Source: an uncultured Dokdonella sp. (GTDB lineage: Bacteria; Pseudomonadota; Gammaproteobacteria; Xanthomonadales; Rhodanobacteraceae). Taken from it: 7,053 bases of DNA. A program made the translations under genes and the position numbers. The stretch spans positions 1 through 7,053 of the forward strand of contig CAKSZY010000052.1 in assembly GCA_934526015.1 (NCBI GenBank), given 5' to 3'. Of the stretch, positions 1 through 5,312 are shown piece after piece. Position 1 is the stretch's first letter. Every line of letters starts with the position of its first letter. Below the pieces are notes generated by a model. The model made no database searches, was not told the origin of the DNA, and worked only from the letters and a program-made list of their open reading frames with translations.

Positions 1-60
1 GTGGCGCGCTGACCAATCCCGACGCCCAAGCGCGTCGCGATGACCGACTGTTACACCACG

Positions 61-279
61 CCTTGGGACACGATCCCACCCCGGATCGAGTCCGGGGCAG
101 GCTCCCCGCTGCGTGGGGCGAAGGAAGGCTGGCGCTGTCGCAAGAATGCGAGCTGCACTCTGTTGAAAGCGCCTGCCAGGCTTTTCTCCCCGCTGCGCGG
201 GCGAAGGGACCCGCATGCAATGCTCGAGATTGCTGCGATCTCGCGCAAAAAAGGTGGAGCAGCGGAGCAAGCTCTGCGG
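61..279 (-). repeat. Left intergenic palindromic repeat block (about 84-bp units)
   Basis: Two imperfect palindromes, at 102-124 and 181-208, share a CTCCCCGCTGCG-type arm and a GGGCGAAGG arm and lie about 84 bp apart. Between them, at 134-156, is a conserved stretch whose minus-strand reading contains GCATTCTTGCGACAGC. The inner part, 199-270, is an inverted copy of 6746-6817 at the other end of the window: 67 of 72 bases agree by hand alignment. The block follows the 3' end of the sensor-kinase operon, with its A/T-run side facing the genes. It codes for nothing convincing. It resembles the short dispersed intergenic repeats common in Xanthomonadales; no transposase is present. Confidence 0.8.
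247..277 (-). terminator. Candidate intrinsic terminator of the minus-strand operon
   Basis: Read on the minus strand, a short hairpin (GAGC-TT-GCTC at 274-265, extended by GCA/TGC with a three-base bulge) is followed by a six-T run at 252-247. The U-run starts about six bases after the stem, which is not ideal. It lies about 170 bp beyond the sensor-kinase stop. The same hairpin plus T-run recurs in the right repeat block, so it is part of the repeat. Termination is an inference. Confidence 0.35.
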
Positions 280-303
280 AAGCATGGAAGCGTGCGCTCT
301 CTG

Positions 304-373
304 GTAGAGCCGGGCTTGCCCGGCTGAAGCGACGACCGCAGCCGCAAGCGCAGCGCAGCGAGCTCCGCTCTAC
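304..373. repeat. GTAG-type REP / REPIN-like palindrome pair
   Basis: GTAG at 304-307 is followed by a perfect hairpin, AGCCGGGC TT GCCCGGCT (308-325). At the other end the stretch closes with GCTCTAC (367-373), the reverse complement of the opening GTAGAGC (304-310). Two inverted GTAG-ended units could therefore pair into one larger structure. A GTAG tetranucleotide beside a palindrome is the hallmark of the Stenotrophomonas SMAG/REP elements, which are linked to RAYT (REP-associated tyrosine) transposases. No RAYT gene is in this window, so this would be a non-autonomous copy. Confidence 0.6.
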
Positions 374-418
374 AAAATCGGTGCAGCCGCACGCGCAGCG
401 GAGCACGCTCCGCTCCAC
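338..418. repeat. Direct repeat of 36 bp (338-373 and 383-418) with hairpin
   Basis: Positions 338-373 and 383-418 are two head-to-tail copies differing at 5 of 36 positions, 45 bp apart. The second copy holds a perfect hairpin, AGCGGAGC AC GCTCCGCT (397-414); in the first copy the matching hairpin is degraded. The copies lie 30 bp beyond the sensor-kinase stop codon. The first also forms the right half of the GTAG-ended structure at 304-373. They look like diverging copies of the same REP-type unit. Confidence 0.6.
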
Positions 419-447
419 GCAAGCGACATCGAACTCGGTGGCAGGAA

Positions 448-1800
448 TCAACTCGCCGGCAGGCGGATGACCACCTCGAGTCCGCCGCCTTCGGCATTGC
501 GCGCGACCACTGCGCCATGGTGGTTGGCGATCGCGCGATGGGCGATGGCGAGGCCGAGGCCGGTACCGCCGCTGCTGCGCGCGCGCGCCGCATCGGTGCG
601 GTAGAACGGCTCGAAGATGCGCGCGAGGTCCGCTTCGGCGAGGCCGGGGCCGTGGTCGCGGATGGCGAGCACGACGTCGCCGCCTTCCCGCCGCAGGCCG
701 ACCTCGACCTGGCTGTCGTCGGCGGTGTAGGCGAGCGCATTGCGCACGATGTTCTCGATCGCGCTCATCAGCGCGTCGCGCGAGCCGCGGACGGCGACCG
801 GCTCGCGCGTGGTGAACGCCACCTTGCGGCGGCGCGGCGCCCCTTCGTAATCGGCATTGGCGATGACGTCCTCGACGAGTTCGTCGAGGGCGAAGGTCTC
901 GCGTCGCGGTTCGACCCCGGTTTCCAGGCGCGACAGTTCGATCGCCTGGGCGAGCATCGCCTCGAGGCGATCGGACTCGCGCTCGATGCGGTCGAGCGAG
1001 GCGTCGACGGCGGCGGCATCCTCGCCGCGCGCCAGCTCGACGGCGACGCGCAGGCGCGCCAGCGGCGAACGCAACTCGTGGGAGACGTCGCGCACCAGCC
1101 GGCGGTTGTTCTCGACCAGCACCTTGATGCGCTCGGCCATGCGGTCGAACTCGCTCGCCAGCGCGCTGATCTCGGCGCTGCGGCCGAACGGGAGCTCGCC
1201 GACGCGGGCGTCGAGGTCGCCTTCGGCGAAGCGGCGTGCGCTGGTGCGGATGCGCGCCAGCGGCGCGGCCATGTACCAGGCCAGCAAGGCGCCGACGATG
1301 GCGCTGACGACGAGGGCGAGCAGGATCTGCATCGAGCCACCGGCCGGGCCGCGCGTGATCGTGCGCAGGAACAGGCTGCCTTCGACCGCGGCAACGAACA
1401 CGATCGATGCGTCGCCTTCGCGCAGCTGGCTGGCGATCGTGCGCATGCGTTCGGCTTCCACCGGCGTGCCGCTGCGCGTCGTCGCCACCGCGGCGCGCAC
1501 GTCGGCCGACAACGCGCGCCCGAGGCGGTCGCGGTCGTCGCTGCCGACCGCATAGAACTCGATCGTGCCGATGTTGGCGGTGAGGCGCAGGAGCTGGTCG
1601 ACGCGCTCGCTGCCGGCGCGCCGCGCGGAGCGGTCGAGACGGCGCAGGTGTTCGTCCATCACCGCCTGCATGCGGGTGACCTCGAGGCCGGGGATGCGCT
1701 CGGTCTCGAAGCCGACCGTCATGATCCAGGCCATCAGCGCGACGATGGCGACGTTGCCGAGCCAGATCGCGGCGAAGATCCGCCAGAACACGCTGCGCAC
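448..1800 (-). CDS. CpxA-like envelope-sensing histidine kinase
   Basis: A 450-residue membrane sensor kinase that should autophosphorylate and pass phosphate to the regulator encoded just upstream. Visible order: membrane segment about 8-29, periplasmic domain about 30-157, second membrane segment about 158-178, HAMP about 179-232. The HisKA domain has the H-box RDVSHELRSPLARLR with phosphoacceptor His241. The ATPase domain shows the N-box ENIVRNALAYT (Asn350/Asn354), G1 box DHGPGLA (382-388), F-box FEPFYR and G2 box GGTGLGLAI (411-419). The H-box wording and general architecture recall CpxA; orthology is not proven. The start chosen is GTG at 1800, one base after the regulator's stop, with AGGCGG nine bases upstream. 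An in-frame ATG farther upstream would overlap the regulator by about 100 bases and adds a non-natural-looking Arg/Ser/Thr stretch. The close spacing implies translational coupling. Confidence 0.95.
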   Translation of the reverse strand: MRSVFWRIFAAIWLGNVAIVALMAWIMTVGFETERIPGLEVTRMQAVMDEHLRRLDRSARRAGSERVDQLLRLTANIGTIEFYAVGSDDRDRLGRALSADVRAAVATTRSGTPVEAERMRTIASQLREGDASIVFVAAVEGSLFLRTITRGPAGGSMQILLALVVSAIVGALLAWYMAAPLARIRTSARRFAEGDLDARVGELPFGRSAEISALASEFDRMAERIKVLVENNRRLVRDVSHELRSPLARLRVAVELARGEDAAAVDASLDRIERESDRLEAMLAQAIELSRLETGVEPRRETFALDELVEDVIANADYEGAPRRRKVAFTTREPVAVRGSRDALMSAIENIVRNALAYTADDSQVEVGLRREGGDVVLAIRDHGPGLAEADLARIFEPFYRTDAARARSSGGTGLGLAIAHRAIANHHGAVVARNAEGGGLEVVIRLPAS

Positions 1801-1801
1801 G

Positions 1802-2497
1802 TCAGTCGTCCGCCTGCCGCAGCAGGTAGCCGCTGCGGTGGATGGTGGTGATCGGTGCGCTGTCGTCGCCGGCGTCGGCGATCTTCTTGCGCAGGTTCGA
1901 CACATGCACGTCGATCGAGCGGTCGTAGGGCCCGAGCGGGCGCCCGAGCACGCTCTGCGAGATGCGCTCCTTGCTGACCACGCGGCCGGCCTCGCGCATC
2001 AGCAGGGCGAGCAGGTCGAACTCGGTGGAGGTCAGTGTCATCGGCGTGCCGTCGACGCTGACGCTGCGCGAGGCGGCCTTGAGGGCGATGCGGCCGACGC
2101 GCAGGTCGGTCAGCGCATCGCCGCCTTCGCCGCGCGAGCGGCGCAGCACGGCGCGCAGGCGCGCGGCCAGTTCGCGCGGGTTGCACGGCTTGGGGATGTA
2201 GTCGTCGGCGCCGAGTTCGAGACCGAGGATGCGGTCGATGTCCTCGCCGAGTGCGGTCAGCATCAACACCGGCGTGGCCGATTCGCGACGCAGCTCGCGC
2301 AGCACGTCGAGGCCGGAACGGCCCGGCAGCATGACGTCGAGCACGATCGCGTCGAAGGCGGTCTCGCGGGCGCGCGCGATCGCCGACTCGGCATCGTGGG
2401 CGACGCTGGCGTCGAAGCCTTCGCGGGCCAGGAAGTCGCGCAGCAGGGCGGCGAGTTCCTGGTCGTCGTCGGCAAGCAGGATGGCGGGTCGGTTCAT
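1802..2497 (-). CDS. CpxR-like OmpR/PhoB-family response regulator
   Basis: A 231-residue DNA-binding response regulator and cognate partner of the kinase that follows. The receiver domain, about 1-120, has the acidic pair Asp10/Asp11, phosphoacceptor Asp54 (VLDVMLPGRSG), Thr81 and Lys103 (KPCNPREL). A winged-helix DNA-binding domain covers about 130-228, with the recognition-helix region DRSIDVHVSNLRKKI and the closing wing IHRSGYLL. DDYIPKPCNPREL and YDRSIDVHVSNLRKK closely resemble E. coli CpxR. I chose ATG 2497 because the receiver begins directly there (MNRPAILLADDD). In-frame ATGs at 2515 and 2533 would add an Arg/His-rich tail and push the start close to an array of operator-like repeats at 2538-2573. 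No strong Shine-Dalgarno is visible. It lies 72 bp after the PAP2 gene and one base before the kinase gene. Confidence 0.95.
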   Translation of the reverse strand: MNRPAILLADDDQELAALLRDFLAREGFDASVAHDAESAIARARETAFDAIVLDVMLPGRSGLDVLRELRRESATPVLMLTALGEDIDRILGLELGADDYIPKPCNPRELAARLRAVLRRSRGEGGDALTDLRVGRIALKAASRSVSVDGTPMTLTSTEFDLLALLMREAGRVVSKERISQSVLGRPLGPYDRSIDVHVSNLRKKIADAGDDSAPITTIHRSGYLLRQADD

Positions 2498-2537
2498 GCG
2501 GCTACGATGCCGCATGTGCCGTCCCCGCGCCATGCAC

Positions 2538-2573
2538 TTTGCCGTCGATTGCCGGCCTTTGCAGGCTCTTTAC
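2538..2573 (-). promoter_or_regulatory. Candidate CpxR-type operator array (four phased pentamers)
   Basis: On the minus strand four related pentamers sit at near-helical spacing: GTAAA (2573-2569), GCAAA (2562-2558), GCAAT (2552-2548) and GCAAA (2542-2538), with spacers of 6, 5 and 5 bases. The first overlaps the PAP2 stop codon; the last ends 41 bases before the regulator's ATG. The E. coli CpxR box is a direct repeat of GTAAA separated by about five bases, and OmpR-family regulators generally bind 10-11-bp-spaced direct repeats. Autoregulation of the regulator/kinase pair is an inference. No convincing -10 element was found downstream. Confidence 0.45.
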
Positions 2574-3229
2574 ATCGACGCCGGCACGGCAGCGCCGCGC
2601 GCTTCGCGAGCGCGCAGCAGGCTTGCGGCAAGCCGCGTCAGCAGCGCCGCCAGCACGCACGAGGCCGCCACGTCCGAGAGGAAATGCCGCGCCATGTCGA
2701 TGCGTGCGGCGACCACGAAGCACGGCACGGCGATCAGCGCGGCACGCTGCCAGGCGCGCGGCGCGGCGGCGGCCAGCGGCAGGAACAGGCCGAAGTAGAA
2801 CGCCGAGTGGCCGGACGGGAACGAACCACCCTGCATGAACCAGATCTGCTCCCAGTCGCCCGATGCCAGCACCTGGTACGGACGCAGGCGACCGAAGCTG
2901 CTCTTGCCGAGGATCATCAGTCCGATCGCGCCCGCCTGCACGAGACCGGCGGCGAGGAGGGTCGGCGCGAGCCGCGGCGGCAGCGGCAGGCGGGCACCGG
3001 CCAGCGTGCCGGCGAGGCCTAGCCCGATGCAGACGCAGGCGGCCAGCCAGAACCACACATGGATGCCGAGCGCGTGGTCGAACACCTCGAGGGGGACGCG
3101 GAACAGGGCGGCGTTCTCGTAGCCGCTGGCGTGGATCCAGCGCGCCAGCGGTCCGTCGAGGCCGGCCAGTCCGGCGGTGAGGAGGGCCAGGGCGACGGCG
3201 CCGACCGCGGCAATGAAACGACGATTCAT
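2570..3229 (-). CDS. PAP2-family membrane phosphatase (phosphatidic acid / undecaprenyl-PP type)
   Basis: A 219-residue polytopic membrane protein with all three signature motifs of the PAP2 superfamily: KX6RP (Lys109 to Arg116-Pro117, in GKSSFGRLRP), PSGH (138-141) and RX5HX3D (Arg176, His182, Asp186). The His pair is the catalytic nucleophile/acid-base couple, so activity is expected. The family dephosphorylates membrane lipid phosphates such as phosphatidate, PG-phosphate or undecaprenyl pyrophosphate; the substrate cannot be told from sequence. About five or six hydrophobic segments are visible, starting at about 5-24. Start ATG 3229 is preceded by GGGAG five bases upstream. It is the first gene of the minus-strand unit, upstream of the CpxRA-like pair, and divergent from dgkA, whose reaction is the chemical opposite. 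Confidence 0.93.
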   Translation of the reverse strand: MNRRFIAAVGAVALALLTAGLAGLDGPLARWIHASGYENAALFRVPLEVFDHALGIHVWFWLAACVCIGLGLAGTLAGARLPLPPRLAPTLLAAGLVQAGAIGLMILGKSSFGRLRPYQVLASGDWEQIWFMQGGSFPSGHSAFYFGLFLPLAAAAPRAWQRAALIAVPCFVVAARIDMARHFLSDVAASCVLAALLTRLAASLLRAREARGAAVPASM

Positions 3230-3497
3230 CAGGACTCCCGGACGATGGCGACGGACCCCGCAGGGCCGGGGCGACGGACCTTTGTGGCATCATGCCGGCT
3301 TCTTTTCCAGCCCCCGAGCGCCGTGATGCCTGGCCTGCGATTGCCGACCCCGTTGCCGAGCGAACGCCGCTGCGCGGTCATGGCCTCGCGTTGCCGTTGC
3401 GGTGTCGGGGTCTGAGGCATGCCGGTGGCCGCATCCTCCCTGCGCGGGTCGGCGTCCGGCGCATCGGCGTACCCGCGGACCGGGACGGCCTGAGTCC
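3230..3497. promoter_or_regulatory. Divergent intergenic region between PAP2 gene and dgkA
   Basis: This 268-bp region must carry the start signals of both divergent units. An 11-bp direct repeat, GGCGACGGACC, occurs at 3247-3257 and 3270-3280, 23 bp apart. Between them lies a small hairpin, CCCCG-CAGGGC-CGGGG (3256-3271). A perfect 11-bp palindrome, GGCATCATGCC, is at 3286-3296. I could not identify a convincing -35/-10 pair on either strand, and open frames here look like extensions of shadow frames. The region is assigned from gene orientation rather than from promoter motifs. Confidence 0.5.
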
Positions 3498-3872
3498 ATG
3501 TCGAGCTCGCAACCGCGCGGACCGCGCCAGATCCTCGCTGCCCTGGTGTGGTCGGCCAAGGGACTGCGTGCCGCTTGGCGTCACGAGGCCTCGTTCCGTC
3601 TCGAAGGCTATCTGCTGGCCCCGCTGCTGCCGCTCGCGCTGTGGCTCGGCGAGGGCGGCGTCGAGAAGGCGCTCCTTGCCGGCAGCCTGTTGCTGGTGCC
3701 GGCGGCCGAACTGCTCAATTCGGCGGTCGAGGCGGTGGTCGACAAGGTCAGCCCGGAGTTCCACGAACTGGCCGGCCGGGCCAAGGACATGGGCTCGGCG
3801 GCGGTGTTCGTGCTGATGGTCAATGTCGTCCTCTGCTGGGGCCTCGTGCTCGGCCCGCGGCTTTTCCACTGA
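3498..3872 (+). CDS. dgkA: Diacylglycerol kinase (prokaryotic DgkA type)
   Basis: A 124-residue inner-membrane lipid kinase, about the usual DgkA length (E. coli 122). It phosphorylates diacylglycerol with ATP to phosphatidate, recycling the diacylglycerol left by osmoregulated glucan synthesis; in some bacteria the substrate is undecaprenol. Signature blocks: KGLRAAW (21-27), ELLNSAVEAVVDKV (71-84) and EFHELAGRAKDMGSAAV (87-103). The catalytic residues are present at Glu71, Asn74, Glu78, Lys96 and Asp97, as are Glu30 and Glu36 of the N-terminal region. Three membrane helices follow the amphipathic N-terminus. ATG 3498 is chosen because it gives the family length; an in-frame ATG at 3402 would add a Pro/Arg-rich stretch with no DgkA resemblance. 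A weak GGGACGG lies nine bases upstream. It is closely linked to the TerC-family gene downstream. Confidence 0.96.
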   Translation: MSSSQPRGPRQILAALVWSAKGLRAAWRHEASFRLEGYLLAPLLPLALWLGEGGVEKALLAGSLLLVPAAELLNSAVEAVVDKVSPEFHELAGRAKDMGSAAVFVLMVNVVLCWGLVLGPRLFH

Positions 3873-3886
3873 ACGCGGTGACGACG

Positions 3887-4615
3887 ATGCTTGCCCTGCT
3901 GGCCGAACCGGAATTCTGGATCGCGTTGCTCACCCTCGCCGCGCTCGAGATCGTCCTCGGCGTCGACAACCTCGTGTTCATCTCGATCGCGGTCAGCCGG
4001 CTGGCACCCGCGCAACGTCCGCTCGCGCGCCAGGTCGGCCTCGCCTTCGCCTGCATCACGCGCATCCTGCTGCTGTTGACGCTGTCGTTCCTTGCCGGCC
4101 TCGACGACGAACGCCTCGGCCTGTTCGAGCTCGCCGGCCAGGTGATCTCGCTGCGCGACCTCATCCTCATCGGCGGTGGCCTGTTCCTGCTGGTCAAGGC
4201 GGTCATGGAGATCCACCAGGAACTCGAGGGCGCGCGCGACCAGCCCGAGGAGGGCAAGGCGTTCTCCTCGTTCGCCCTCGTCATCGTGCAGATCGCGATC
4301 ATCGACATCGTGTTCTCGCTCGATTCGGTGATCACCGCGATCGGCATGGTCAACCACGTGCCGGTGATGGTGGCGGCGATCATCCTCGCCGTCGCCGTGA
4401 TGATCTTCGCGGCCAATCCGGTCGGCGAGTTCATCGACCGCCATCCGACCATCCGCGTGCTCGCCCTGGCCTTCCTGATCCTCGTCGGCGCGGTGCTGAT
4501 CGCCGACGGCTTCGAGTTCCACGTGCCGCGCGGCTACGTCTACTTCGCCATGGGCTTCTCGATCGCCGTGGAGTGGATCAACCTTTCCGTGCGCCGGCGC
4601 GCGCTCGGCCGCTGA
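3887..4615 (+). CDS. TerC-family integral membrane protein (YgdQ-like)
   Basis: A 242-residue polytopic membrane protein of the TerC family, close in length and wording to E. coli YgdQ and lacking the C-terminal CBS domains of longer relatives. Hallmarks: LEIVLGVDNLVFISI (20-34, with the Asp27-Asn28 pair), DLILIGGGLFLLVKA (91-105), IIDIVFSLDSVITAIGM (138-154, Asp140 and Asp146), and the closing GYVYFAMGFSIAVE (216-229). Conserved acidic residues inside membrane segments fit metal-ion transport; several TerC proteins (E. coli Alx, Bacillus relatives) are implicated in manganese export, so that is a reasonable inference here. ATG 3887 is 14 bases after dgkA; GTG 3878, in frame and nearer dgkA, would add three residues. 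No clear Shine-Dalgarno is visible, so translational coupling to dgkA is likely. Confidence 0.94.
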   Translation: MLALLAEPEFWIALLTLAALEIVLGVDNLVFISIAVSRLAPAQRPLARQVGLAFACITRILLLLTLSFLAGLDDERLGLFELAGQVISLRDLILIGGGLFLLVKAVMEIHQELEGARDQPEEGKAFSSFALVIVQIAIIDIVFSLDSVITAIGMVNHVPVMVAAIILAVAVMIFAANPVGEFIDRHPTIRVLALAFLILVGAVLIADGFEFHVPRGYVYFAMGFSIAVEWINLSVRRRALGR

Positions 4616-4650
4616 GCCGGCGCCGTCCGCTTGCACGGTTGTCGCCTGCG

Positions 4651-4663
4651 GCGCACAGTGCGC
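4651..4663. promoter_or_regulatory. Perfect 13-bp palindrome upstream of lemA
   Basis: GCGCACAGTGCGC lies between the TerC-family gene and lemA, ten bases before the lemA Shine-Dalgarno. It could be a protein-binding site or a small hairpin (five-bp stem, three-base loop) in the transcript. There is no U-run after it, so it is not an intrinsic terminator. A very weak promoter-like pair (TTGCAC at 4631, CACAGT at 4654, 17-base spacer, three matches each) overlaps it. The function is unknown. Confidence 0.25.
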
Positions 4664-4672
4664 GCGGGCCCG

Positions 4673-4680
4673 AGAAGGAG
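4673..4680 (+). promoter_or_regulatory. Ribosome binding site deciding the lemA start
   Basis: AGAAGGAG is a strong Shine-Dalgarno. It is only one base from an ATG at 4682 but seven bases from the ATG at 4688, so translation most likely begins at 4688. Confidence 0.7.
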
Positions 4681-4687
4681 AATGCCG

Positions 4688-5311
4688 ATGCGCCTGCTTC
4701 GCCTGCTTTCCGCCGTGTTCGTCCTCGCCCTGCTGTCGGGTTGCGGCTACAACGCGATCCAGCAGAAGGACGAAGCGGTCACCGCTGCCTGGTCGGAAGT
4801 GCTGAACCAGTATCAGCGTCGTGCCGACCTCGTGCCGAACGTGGTCAACACGGTCAAGGGCTACGCCAGCCACGAAGCCGACGTGCTGACGCGGGTGGCC
4901 GAGGCGCGCGCCCAGGTCGGCACCCTCAAGATCACCCCGGAGATGCTCTCCGATCCGGCCGCGCTGACGAAATTCCAGGCCGCGCAGGGTGAACTGTCGA
5001 GCGCGCTGACGCGGCTGATGGCGGTGTCGGAGAACTATCCCCAGCTCAAGGCCGATGCGCTGTTCCAGAACCTGCAGGTGCAGCTCGAGGGCACCGAGAA
5101 CCGCATCACCGTGGCGCGCAACCGCTACGTGTCCGCGGTGCAGGATTTCAACACCTACGTGCGCAGCTTCCCGCAGAACCTCACCGCGAAGATGTTCGGC
5201 TATCCGGTCAAGGCGAACTTCAGCGTCGACAACGAGAAGGCGATCTCGACCGCGCCGGTGGTCGACTTCGACAAGCCTGCGCCGCCGCCTGCCGCCCAGC
5301 CGCAGGACTGA
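4688..5311 (+). CDS. lemA: LemA family lipoprotein
   Basis: A 207-residue LemA-family protein. The N-terminus MRLLRLLSAV, a hydrophobic core and LLSGC form a lipoprotein signal with lipidated Cys19, so the mature protein is membrane-anchored and exposed to the periplasm. The body is helical. Family landmarks are YNAIQQKDEAVTAAWSEVLNQ (21-41), the block RRADLVPNVVNTVKGYASHE (44-63), LKADALFQNLQVQLEGTENRI (120-140) and RNRYVSAVQDFNTYVRSFP (144-162). The C-terminus is Pro/Ala-rich. LemA has no agreed biochemical function; it is often encoded beside HtpX or TPM-domain proteins. The start is set by AGAAGGAG seven bases upstream. It follows the TerC-family gene by 72 bases and heads a three-gene unit; only one base separates its stop from the GTG start of the next gene. 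Confidence 0.95.
   Translation: MRLLRLLSAVFVLALLSGCGYNAIQQKDEAVTAAWSEVLNQYQRRADLVPNVVNTVKGYASHEADVLTRVAEARAQVGTLKITPEMLSDPAALTKFQAAQGELSSALTRLMAVSENYPQLKADALFQNLQVQLEGTENRITVARNRYVSAVQDFNTYVRSFPQNLTAKMFGYPVKANFSVDNEKAISTAPVVDFDKPAPPPAAQPQD
5304..5307 (+). promoter_or_regulatory. Ribosome binding site favouring a GTG start
   Basis: AGGA inside the last lemA codons is five bases from GTG 5313 but 14 bases from ATG 5322. It therefore favours the GTG as start of the TPM gene and couples its translation to lemA. Confidence 0.45.
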
Positions 5312-5312
5312 A

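Noticed and set aside
3..470. A plus-strand frame open from the left edge to 470, which could be the 3' end of an upstream gene
   Set aside because: From about 60 on it only translates the repeat and REP sequences. The first 60 bases are too short to decide whether a real gene ends here, and other frames stop at 12 and 43, so any could be the true end.
517..1851. 444-codon plus-strand open frame
   Set aside because: It lies opposite the sensor kinase and regulator genes, has a composition rich in Ala/Arg/Asp/Gly without motifs, and is a GC-bias shadow.
3290..3497. Sigma70 promoters for the divergent PAP2 and dgkA genes
   Set aside because: Candidate -10 hexamers (for example CATGAT on the minus strand) lack a -35 at proper spacing; I could not support a specific promoter.
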